Source of the DNA: Dysgonamonadaceae bacterium
Lineage (GTDB): Bacteria > Bacteroidota > Bacteroidia > Bacteroidales > Azobacteroidaceae
Length of the DNA: 5,480 bases
NCBI GenBank assembly: GCA_031255425.1
Contig: JAIRSN010000074.1
Span: 1-5,480, forward strand
Reading direction: 5' to 3'
In this document: one piece after another, positions 1-5,480 of the stretch
Position numbering within the stretch: the stretch's first letter is position 1
How the letters are laid out: each line of letters begins with the position of its first letter
Notes under the pieces: model-generated
Databases searched by the model: none
Seen by the model: only the letters and a program-made list of their open reading frames with translations
What the model was told of the DNA's origin: nothing
Made by a program: the position numbers and the translations under genes

Positions 1-474
1 GAACTGGACGCGGCGCAGAAGGAGTTTCAATCCCTGTTCCGGTTGCGGAGCGCCGAAAAGGCTGCCCGGCCGAAGGAAAAACTGCGCGATGTCCGCAAAC
101 AGGTGGACGGGGTGTATTCCGCTATCGTCAAAATGATTATGGCGCTCGCGATGGTCAACGGCGAATCGGATTACGCAGGGTTTGCCGATGAACTGAACGC
201 GCAAATCAAGTATTTTAAACTGCATGGTTACCACCAGCCGAAGAAAAGCATCAAAAGGGCGAACATGAAGTCTATCCCCGACCAGGTGTACGAAGGTGAA
301 CCGGTTGTCGTGTTGCCGGAGGTGTTTGTCGAGAAGAAAAAACTGGTCTTTTCGGTCGATTTCGACCTGGCATACCGCAACAATAACCGCCCCGGAACGG
401 CTACGATTATCTTGCATGGCAAGGGGGCGTACAAGGGCAAGGCGCAGATGAGTTTTAATATTCGGGATAAGTGA
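1..474 (+). CDS. DUF6261-family-like protein with C-terminal Ig-like repeat, 5'-truncated
   Basis: The frame is open from base 1 to the TGA at 472-474, so the gene begins upstream of the window; 157 codons are visible. Codons 1 to about 85 are helical and charged and resemble the end of Bacteroidota DUF6261 proteins: a region rich in R/K/E, then VYSAIVKMIMALAMVNG and a DELNAQIKYFK stretch. Codons about 92-154 form a separate module with IPDQVYEG, a YRNNNRPGTATI strand and GKGAYKGKAQMSFNI. That is the pattern of an Ig-like beta repeat (IxDQxYxG...YxNNxxxGTAxxxxxGKGxYKG...FxI) common in bacterial surface proteins. No enzymatic motif is visible and the function is unknown. A TTG at 43 could be mistaken for a start, but coding clearly continues upstream of it. 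The DUF6261 assignment is from remembered sequence pattern; the Ig-like repeat is the stronger call. Confidence 0.75.
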   Translation, partial: ELDAAQKEFQSLFRLRSAEKAARPKEKLRDVRKQVDGVYSAIVKMIMALAMVNGESDYAGFADELNAQIKYFKLHGYHQPKKSIKRANMKSIPDQVYEGEPVVVLPEVFVEKKKLVFSVDFDLAYRNNNRPGTATIILHGKGAYKGKAQMSFNIRDK

Positions 475-477
475 AAC

Positions 478-522
478 TGGCTACGGAGGCGGAGGGACGG
501 AGTTCCTCCGCCTCCGTAGCCA
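478..522. repeat. Perfect inverted repeat, 18-bp stem, 9-nt spacer
   Basis: The left arm at 478-495 (TGGCTACGGAGGCGGAGG) is exactly complementary to the right arm at 505-522. The spacer 496-504 (GACGGAGTT) can itself extend the RNA stem by C-G, A-U and G-U pairs, leaving a GGA triloop. The pentamer CGGAG occurs three times in the left half (484-488, 490-494, 498-502). It begins four bases after the DUF6261-like stop and ends before the ligase promoter box, so terminating the upstream gene is a reasonable role. However, no T-run follows directly on either strand; the nearest is TTTT at 538-541. It could equally be a dispersed palindromic repeat or a Rho-independent-like structure with a poor tail. 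Confidence 0.85.
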
Positions 523-568
523 AGCAGAAAGAAATGATTTTATTGGCATTGGAAAAAGAAAAATTTCG

Positions 569-576
569 TATATTTG
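569..576 (+). promoter_or_regulatory. Bacteroidota-type -7 promoter box (TATATTTG)
   Basis: TATATTTG matches the Bacteroidota housekeeping consensus TAnnTTTG exactly and lies 23 bases before the ATG at 600. The -33 element is less clear. TTG triplets at 543-545 and 549-551 leave spacers of 23 and 17 bases, on either side of the usual 19-21. The predicted leader is short and A-rich, with no Shine-Dalgarno motif, which is typical of the phylum. The box lies inside the longer open frame that begins with GTG at 471, which argues against that earlier start. Confidence 0.6.
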
Positions 577-599
577 CACACAACATTAAAAAATGTGCC

Positions 600-2255
600 A
601 TGCAAAACGAAAATTTTATTAAACTTTTTGAGAAGTGCTTCAAAGACAACTTTAATAATCCGGCTTTCAGCGACTACGGAACAGACATCGTGTATTTCTA
701 CTGTGAAGTCGCGGCGGAAATTGATAAACTCCATACCCTTTTCGACGAATGTGGCGTGAAAAAAGGCGATAAAGTCGCGCTGGTGGGGAAAAACAACGCC
801 CATTGGTGCATCGCCTACATGGCTGTTGTGACCCGCGGCGCCGTGGTTGTCCCCATCTTGCAGGATTTTAATGCCATCGACATCCAGCATATCATCGACC
901 ACTCCGAATCCGCTTTCCTGTTTACCTCCGCTTCGATCTTCGAAACGCTGGAAAAAGAACAGATGCCCCAGCTGAAAGTCGCCCTTTCGCTCGCCGATTT
1001 CAGCCTGCTGTATCAAAAAGACGGCGATCATCTGGCGGCATTTATCCCCACCCTCAAGGACAAATTCCGGCAGAAATACCCGCGTGGATTCGAAGCAAAA
1101 GACATCCGTTACCCGGACGTCCCGGACGACGAAGTCCTCGTCCTGAACTATACTTCCGGCACCACCGGATTCAGCAAAGGCGTCATGATTACCGGCGGAA
1201 ACCTCTCCGGAAACATCACCTTCGCGCACCGTATCTTCCGCCTCCGGGGGAAAGACAACATGCTCTCCTTCCTCCCCCTGGCGCATACCTACGGCACCGC
1301 TTTCGAGTTTCTCTACGCCCTCTCCGAAGGATGCCACATCACGTTGCTCGGCAAAATCCCCTCGCCCAAGATACTGATAAAAGCCTTCGACGAAATCCGT
1401 CCCGTGCTGATCCTCTCCGTTCCCCTGATCCTGGAGAAAATCTATAAAAAGATGCTCTTGCCCCTGCTTTCCAAGCGGATCGTCAAGCTCGCCCTCCGGG
1501 TCCCTCCCCTCCGGAAAGCGATTTACAAGCAAATACGCAGCCGGTTGATGACCGCCTTCGGTGGGAATTTCAAACAAATCATCATCGGCGGCGCCCCGCT
1601 GAATGCCGAAGTCGAAGAATTTATGCAGAAGATCGACTTTCCCGTTTCGGTCGGCTACGGGATGACCGAATGTGCCCCGCTGATCAGCTTTTCGCTCCAT
1701 CCCGACTACGTGCCTCACTCCTGCGGAAAAGTACTTCCCTGCATGGAGGCGCGCATCGACTCCGAAGATCCGCACCACAAAGCCGGCGAAATACAAGTCC
1801 GCGGGCAAAACGTGATGCGCGGGTACTACAAAAACGAAGAAGCCACCCGGCAGGCATTCACCGCCGACGGCTGGCTCCGGACAGGCGACTTGGGGACGAT
1901 CGACCCGGACAACAACCTTTTCATCCGCGGCCGGCTGAAAAGCGTTATCCTGAGCGCCAGCGGCCAGAACATCTATCCCGAAGAGATAGAAGCCAAGCTC
2001 GACAACCTTCCTTTCATCCTGGAGAGTCTGGTTGTCGAACGCAAAGGGCGGCTCATCGCCCTGGTTTGTCCCGATGCCGATGCCGTCGCCGCGGCCGGAA
2101 TACACACCGAAGAGCTGGAAAAAATCATGAAGCAAAATCAGATTACCCTGAACCGTATGGTTGCTTCTTACGAAAAACTCGCCGAGATACAGTTGCATCC
2201 CGACGAGTTTGAGAAGACACCGAAACGAAGCATCAAGCGCTACCTGTACCAGTGA
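600..2255 (+). CDS. AMP-binding acyl-CoA ligase (long-chain-fatty-acid--CoA ligase-like)
   Basis: This 551-residue adenylate-forming enzyme is predicted to activate a carboxylic acid, probably a fatty acid, with ATP to acyl-AMP and then to acyl-CoA in the cytoplasm. Numbered from the ATG at 600, the motifs in order are: P-loop YTSGTTGFSKG at 184-194, GYGMTE at 352-357, GEIQVRGQNVMRGYY at 396-410, GWLRTGDLG at 424-432 (ribose-binding Asp), and a hinge region ending SGQNIYPEEIE at 454-464. The C-terminal KTPKRSIKR is at 539-547. The frame is open back to a GTG at 471, but ATG 600 is preferred: MQNENFIKLFEK matches the usual N-terminus of Bacteroides homologues, and the extra 43 codons would be a translated hairpin plus promoter. 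Length suits the family. By simple alignment the usual A10 lysine column holds Ser544, flanked by Lys542 and Lys546. Substrate chain length cannot be read from sequence; an aromatic or branched acid is possible. Confidence 0.9.
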   Translation: MQNENFIKLFEKCFKDNFNNPAFSDYGTDIVYFYCEVAAEIDKLHTLFDECGVKKGDKVALVGKNNAHWCIAYMAVVTRGAVVVPILQDFNAIDIQHIIDHSESAFLFTSASIFETLEKEQMPQLKVALSLADFSLLYQKDGDHLAAFIPTLKDKFRQKYPRGFEAKDIRYPDVPDDEVLVLNYTSGTTGFSKGVMITGGNLSGNITFAHRIFRLRGKDNMLSFLPLAHTYGTAFEFLYALSEGCHITLLGKIPSPKILIKAFDEIRPVLILSVPLILEKIYKKMLLPLLSKRIVKLALRVPPLRKAIYKQIRSRLMTAFGGNFKQIIIGGAPLNAEVEEFMQKIDFPVSVGYGMTECAPLISFSLHPDYVPHSCGKVLPCMEARIDSEDPHHKAGEIQVRGQNVMRGYYKNEEATRQAFTADGWLRTGDLGTIDPDNNLFIRGRLKSVILSASGQNIYPEEIEAKLDNLPFILESLVVERKGRLIALVCPDADAVAAAGIHTEELEKIMKQNQITLNRMVASYEKLAEIQLHPDEFEKTPKRSIKRYLYQ

Positions 2256-2276
2256 CAGCGCTCCGCTTCGCCCGGT

Positions 2277-3281
2277 TCATTTCACTTCCCAGACATCTCC
2301 CGACATCAGAAATTCATTTAACGTGCGAGCCGCGTTCTTTGCTTTCACCCGGTTGATTTGATCCTCCATTTCGCAGTCGTAGGTCGGCGCCTCCACTTCG
2401 CGGATCACGCCCAGCGCAACGGGCAGTTCGTTCCCGTCCATCAGCGCCAACCGCAGGTGGAGCGAGGGGTCGGCAGTCGTGGCGTCGTGTACCAGCACAT
2501 CTTCCGGCGAGTAGCCTCCTTCGCCGATGGTGACCGCCTTCAGGCTGAAACCCTCCTGAACGATTCCCTTGTTGTTGTCCTTTCCGTAAATCATTTTTTC
2601 GCCGTGCCGGAGGAAGATCGTCCTGTCGGGACGGTTTTCGCGCGCCGTGATGCCGTCGTGAATCCCGTCGTTGAAGATGACGCAGTTCAGGAGGACTTCC
2701 ACCACCGAAGTGCCTTTGTGCTTTGCCGCCGCCACCAGGATGTTCTGCGAATTTTTGACGTCCGTGTCGATTGTCCGGGCGAAGAACCTGCCTCTTGCCC
2801 CGATTGTCAGTTCGGCGGGGCGGAAAGGATCTTCGATCGTGCCGAAAGGCGAAGACTTGGAGACAAATCCGCGTGCCGAAGTCGGGGAGTATTGCCCCTT
2901 TGTCAGGCCGTAGATTTTGTTGTTCATCAGCAGAATATTCAGGTCGATATTTCTTCTTACGGCATGGATAAAATGGTTTCCGCCAATGGCAAGGCAGTCG
3001 CCGTCGCCGGTGGCAAGCCAGACCGACAGGCGGGGATTCGCCACCTTTACGCCGGTCGCCACCGCCGCTCCCCGTCCGTGAATCGTATGAAAGCCGTAGG
3101 TATTCATATAGTAAGGCAAACGGGAAGAACAGCCGATGCCCGACACCACCGCAACGTCGTGCGGCGCCACTTCCAACTGTGCCATCGCCTTGTGCAGGCT
3201 GCTCAACACGCCGTAATCACCACAGCCCGGACACCATCTGACTAATTGCGGGCTTTTGAAATCATTTGCTTGATATATCAT
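2277..3281 (-). CDS. korB: 2-oxoglutarate:ferredoxin oxidoreductase, beta subunit
   Basis: The 334-residue TPP-binding subunit works with KorA to convert 2-oxoglutarate and CoA to succinyl-CoA and CO2, passing electrons to ferredoxin; the enzyme can also run reductively. Visible cofactor ligands fit the family. Four cysteines for one [4Fe-4S] cluster are Cys17 and Cys20 (RWCPGCGDYG), Cys51 (GIGCSSR) and Cys200 (LNCVIFND). The TPP/Mg motif is GDGD at 92-95 with Asn120-Asn121 in the MNNKIYGLT segment. The RWCPGCGDY start and NCVIFND signature favour 2-oxoglutarate over pyruvate, but other 2-oxoacids are not excluded. The gene starts 21 bases after the korA stop, with an A/T-rich leader lacking a Shine-Dalgarno, so it is co-transcribed with korA. 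It has no promoter box of its own that I can see. The length is complete for the family and there is no sign of damage. Confidence 0.95.
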   Translation of the reverse strand: MIYQANDFKSPQLVRWCPGCGDYGVLSSLHKAMAQLEVAPHDVAVVSGIGCSSRLPYYMNTYGFHTIHGRGAAVATGVKVANPRLSVWLATGDGDCLAIGGNHFIHAVRRNIDLNILLMNNKIYGLTKGQYSPTSARGFVSKSSPFGTIEDPFRPAELTIGARGRFFARTIDTDVKNSQNILVAAAKHKGTSVVEVLLNCVIFNDGIHDGITARENRPDRTIFLRHGEKMIYGKDNNKGIVQEGFSLKAVTIGEGGYSPEDVLVHDATTADPSLHLRLALMDGNELPVALGVIREVEAPTYDCEMEDQINRVKAKNAARTLNEFLMSGDVWEVK

Positions 3282-3302
3282 TGGGAATTCAATTTTTTCT
3301 TG

Positions 3303-5150
3303 TTATTGGTTTATTAATTCAATCATCTCTTCCACCAGCCGGGAAACGATAAACGGTTGTCCTTTCACGCGGTTGAATTGCCCGGGATTGAATCCGTTGA
3401 TTTTTGCGCGCAGGTATCCCGCAAACTGTCCCAAGTTCTGTTCCACTACGAGTACCTTCTTATATTTCCGCAAGATAGTTTCCGTGTTTTGGGGCAATGG
3501 ATTGATGTAGCGGAAATGCGTAAAAGCGACTTTCCGTCCCGACTCCCGCACCTTTTCGACCGCTTCGGACAGGTGGCCGTAAGTTCCGCCCCATCCGATC
3601 ACCAGCAACTCGGCGTCCTCGTCGCCCATTACCGTTTGTGGGGGAATGGCGGCAGCGATGTTGTCGATTTTAGCCTGGCGGGTCCTCACCATTTTCTGGT
3701 GGTTGGCAGGGTCGGTGGAAATAACGCCGGTCGTGAAGTCTTTTTCCAGTCCGCCGATGCGGTGCATAAACCCTTCGGTTCCCGGAACAGCCCAGTAGCG
3801 GACGCCGTTTTCCGGGTTTCGCTGGTAGGGCAACCATTCCTCCCGCATTCCGGGCGTCACATAAGGCGGGCGGATGTCGGGATATTCCTTCATGTCGGGG
3901 ATTCGCCAGGCAGAAGAACCGTTGGCGATGTATCCGTCGGTCAGCAGAATCACCGGAGTCATGTGTTCCAATGCGATTTTTGCCGCCCAGAAAGCCGAGT
4001 CGAAGCAATCGGTCGGCGAGAGAGCCGCCAATACCACCGCGGGACTTTCGCCGTTTCTGCCATACAGCGCCTGGGCGAGGTCGGTCTGTTCGCTTTTGGT
4101 GGGCATCCCGGTGGAGGGGCCTGCGCGTTGCACATCCACAACGACCAGGGGGATTTCGGCGATGACCGCCAGCCCGATGGCTTCGCTTTTCAACGCCAGC
4201 CCGGGTCCGGAGGTGCTTGTCACCGCCAGGTTCCCGGCAAAAGAAGCGCCGATAGCGGTACAGATTCCGGCGATTTCGTCTTCGGTCTGCATCACTTTCA
4301 CGCCTAATTCTTTTCGGGCGGATAATTCCTGCATAATGTCGGTGGCAGGAGTGATGGGATACGATCCGAGGAAGAGCGGCAATCCGGCTTTTTCGGCGGC
4401 GGCAATCAGCCCGTAGGCGGTTGCTTTATTTCCGTTTACATCGGTGTAGAATCCCTTTTTCTGGGAAACGGTTTCGATGCGGTAGGTAGAGACGGACGCA
4501 TGTTTGTTGTGTCCGTAGTTGAATCCGGACTGCAAGACCTGCAAGTTGGCCTCCAAGACATTCGGTTTCTTCTTGAACTTTTCGGACAGCAGTTTCTCTA
4601 CGATTTCCAAAGGACGGTTAAACAGCCAGCAAACCAGTCCGAGAGCGAAGATATTCCGGCTCCGGAGGGCCTGTTTGTTGTCGGCGATACTTTCCAGACA
4701 GCTTTTGCACATTTGAGTAATCGGTGCAGCGACAATCTGAACAGAGGTTAATCCCAGCTCTTCAAACGGGTTATCGGTCTGAAACATCGCCCGCTTCAGG
4801 TCTTCCGCCTGAAAGGAATCCATGTCGATAATCACGACTGAATGCGGTTTAAGGAATTGGGCATTTACTTTAAGCGCCGCCGGGTTCATGGCGATCAGCA
4901 CATCGGCTTTATCCCCCGGCGTATAGATTTTTTTGGCGCCGAGTTGCATTTGAAAGCCGGAAACTCCGCTCAGCGTACCGTGAGGCGCTCGGATTTCGGC
5001 GGGGTAGTCGGGAAAAGTAATGATTTCGTTTCCCAATTCGGCGGAGAGATTAGAAAAAATCGTCCCGGCGAGTTGCATTCCGTCTCCCGAGTCGCCGGAG
5101 AATCGGATCACTACGCTTTCCATTTCTTTTACCTTGGTTTCTTGTATCAT
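3303..5150 (-). CDS. korA: 2-oxoglutarate:ferredoxin oxidoreductase, fused gamma-alpha subunit
   Basis: This 615-residue protein has the POR gamma domain fused ahead of the alpha domain, the arrangement of two-subunit KorAB enzymes. Residues about 10-190 are the gamma domain, with FSGDSGDGMQ at 17-26 and FPDYPAEIRAPHG shortly after. The alpha domain starts near 237. It carries the 2-oxoacid-binding YPITPATD at 264-271, TEDE at 289-292, TSTSGPG at 311-317 and QRAGPSTGMPT at 342-352. The C-terminal domain starts near 514 (ELLVIGWGGTYGH), with VVEQNLGQ at 568-575. The open frame runs back to 5288, but the ATG at 5148-5150 is chosen. It gives MIQETKVKEMESVVIRF, matching homologues, and a TAnnTTTG box sits inside the 46-codon extension. 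It has no ferredoxin domain, and no separate ferredoxin-type subunit gene lies beside it within the window. Confidence 0.95.
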   Translation of the reverse strand: MIQETKVKEMESVVIRFSGDSGDGMQLAGTIFSNLSAELGNEIITFPDYPAEIRAPHGTLSGVSGFQMQLGAKKIYTPGDKADVLIAMNPAALKVNAQFLKPHSVVIIDMDSFQAEDLKRAMFQTDNPFEELGLTSVQIVAAPITQMCKSCLESIADNKQALRSRNIFALGLVCWLFNRPLEIVEKLLSEKFKKKPNVLEANLQVLQSGFNYGHNKHASVSTYRIETVSQKKGFYTDVNGNKATAYGLIAAAEKAGLPLFLGSYPITPATDIMQELSARKELGVKVMQTEDEIAGICTAIGASFAGNLAVTSTSGPGLALKSEAIGLAVIAEIPLVVVDVQRAGPSTGMPTKSEQTDLAQALYGRNGESPAVVLAALSPTDCFDSAFWAAKIALEHMTPVILLTDGYIANGSSAWRIPDMKEYPDIRPPYVTPGMREEWLPYQRNPENGVRYWAVPGTEGFMHRIGGLEKDFTTGVISTDPANHQKMVRTRQAKIDNIAAAIPPQTVMGDEDAELLVIGWGGTYGHLSEAVEKVRESGRKVAFTHFRYINPLPQNTETILRKYKKVLVVEQNLGQFAGYLRAKINGFNPGQFNRVKGQPFIVSRLVEEMIELINQ

Positions 5151-5174
5151 ACAATATAAAATTTTACATTCCCG

Positions 5175-5182
5175 CAAAGGTA
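5175..5182 (-). promoter_or_regulatory. Bacteroidota-type -7 promoter box for korAB (TACCTTTG)
   Basis: Read on the minus strand, TACCTTTG is an exact match to TAnnTTTG and lies 24 bases before the korA ATG at 5150. That is nearly the same geometry as the ligase promoter elsewhere in the window. No convincing TTG -33 element is visible in the A/T-rich stretch upstream. The box suggests korAB has its own promoter and does not depend only on readthrough from the gene at 5293-5480. Confidence 0.55.
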
Positions 5183-5265
5183 ATAAATAATCCTGATTAT
5201 TCTTTTTGGCGGTGCCCCCGCTTTTATTTTTTGAGGAAGCAATGAGGAATTTTGGGACAGCCTCC

Positions 5266-5285
5266 AAAAAACTTTGTATAAAGTT
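5266..5285 (-). terminator. Weak candidate intrinsic terminator after the thioredoxin-fold gene
   Basis: On the minus strand, eight bases from the stop codon at 5293-5295, AACTTT-ATAC-AAAGTT forms a perfect 6-bp stem with a 4-base loop (5270-5285). It is followed directly by TTTT (5266-5269). Position and orientation are right, but the stem is short and A/T-rich, so it may be inefficient or fortuitous. Confidence 0.35.
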
Positions 5286-5292
5286 CAAAACC

Positions 5293-5480
5293 TTATTCCC
5301 TGCGAATAATCCTCAACACCTCCTCGCCGGTTGCAATACGGTACCCGGCAGAAGAATACAGAATCCCGCCGTTCCGGGAGAGGTACACGGTCAGGGGGAA
5401 ATTGTCGTGGAAACTGATTTGCAACGCTTCGGTGACCGCTGTCAACAGTTCGCGGTTGGCATCCGTACTCCAACAGGTAT
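5293..5480 (-). CDS. Thioredoxin-fold (TlpA/AhpC-TSA-like) protein, C-terminal end only
   Basis: The frame is open on the minus strand from the window edge to TAA at 5293-5295, giving 61 complete codons. The start lies beyond base 5480. The visible sequence reads like the last third of a thioredoxin fold. A helix containing NRELLTAVTEALQ is followed by FPLTVYLSRNG, the strand that carries the cis-proline in this fold. Then come the hairpin strand GILYSSAGY and a final helix, TGEEVLRIIRRE. The catalytic CxxC, if present, would be outside the window, so redox activity cannot be confirmed; one Cys is visible at codon 2. The overlapping open frame at 5285-5473 on the same strand gives low-complexity, Arg/Pro-rich protein and is a shadow. 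The gene shares the korAB strand, 142 bases upstream of korA, with a weak terminator and a korA promoter between them, so co-transcription is doubtful. Confidence 0.7.
   Translation of the reverse strand, partial: TCWSTDANRELLTAVTEALQISFHDNFPLTVYLSRNGGILYSSAGYRIATGEEVLRIIRRE

Noticed and set aside
540..2198. 552-codon open frame on the minus strand opposite the ligase
   Set aside because: It mirrors the codon pattern of the ligase, which has all adenylate-forming motifs in order. The antisense product shows no recognisable motif and is biased in composition.
2236..2262. AGCGCT repeated at 2236-2241 and 2257-2262 as a possible bidirectional terminator
   Set aside because: The stem is 6 bp with a 15-base loop, lies partly inside the ligase coding end, and has no T-run on either side.
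2358..3245. 295-codon plus-strand frame opposite korB
   Set aside because: It is antisense to a gene with complete Fe-S and TPP motifs; the product is rich in Arg, Val and His without a recognisable domain.
3357..4307. 316-codon plus-strand frame opposite korA
   Set aside because: It is antisense to conserved KorA sequence including YPITP. No start context or domain supports it.
5209..5232. GCGG-TGCCC-CCGC hairpin followed by TTTTATTTTTT on the plus strand, resembling a terminator
   Set aside because: The T-run is on the plus strand, where no gene ends nearby; the flanking genes are on the minus strand, where no T tail follows. The stem is only 4 bp and the region is korA leader DNA.
5285..5473. 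62-codon minus-strand frame at the right edge
   Set aside because: It overlaps, in another frame of the same strand, a coherent thioredoxin-fold C-terminus (5293-5480). Its own product is Arg/Pro-rich and featureless.

Overview
The window looks like an ordinary chromosomal segment from a member of the Bacteroidota (Bacteroidales-like). Three things point there. The gene set fits: a DUF6261-type protein, a Bacteroides-style AMP-binding ligase and a two-subunit KorAB. Two intergenic boxes match the Bacteroidota sigma -7 consensus TAnnTTTG. The translation starts are preceded by A/T-rich leaders without Shine-Dalgarno sequences. Genus cannot be read from the sequence.

Layout, left to right. Bases 1-474 (+) hold the 3' part of a DUF6261-like protein ending in an Ig-like repeat. 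Directly after its stop lies a perfect 18-bp-stem palindrome (478-522), then a promoter-like box (569-576). Next is a 551-residue fatty-acid-CoA-ligase-like enzyme (600-2255, +). It converges, across only 21 bases, on a minus-strand pair: korB (2277-3281) and, upstream of it, korA (3303-5150). These are the beta and fused gamma-alpha subunits of 2-oxoglutarate:ferredoxin oxidoreductase. The korA leader (5151-5292) carries its own TAnnTTTG box (5175-5182). At the right edge (5293-5480, -) is the C-terminal end of a thioredoxin-fold protein whose start lies outside the window.

How they fit together. KorAB oxidatively decarboxylates 2-oxoglutarate to succinyl-CoA with reduction of ferredoxin, or runs the reverse reaction. 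korA and korB lie 21 bases apart on the same strand and are almost certainly one transcript. The ligase makes acyl-CoA or acyl-AMP from a free acid and faces the kor pair, so it is a neighbour and not an operon partner. Both start codons disputed by longer open frames (ligase and KorA) are settled by family N-termini and by promoter boxes lying 23-24 bases upstream. I see no phage, transposase, CRISPR, tRNA or rRNA, and no convincing undescribed multi-gene system. The most distinctive non-coding element is the palindrome at 478-522.
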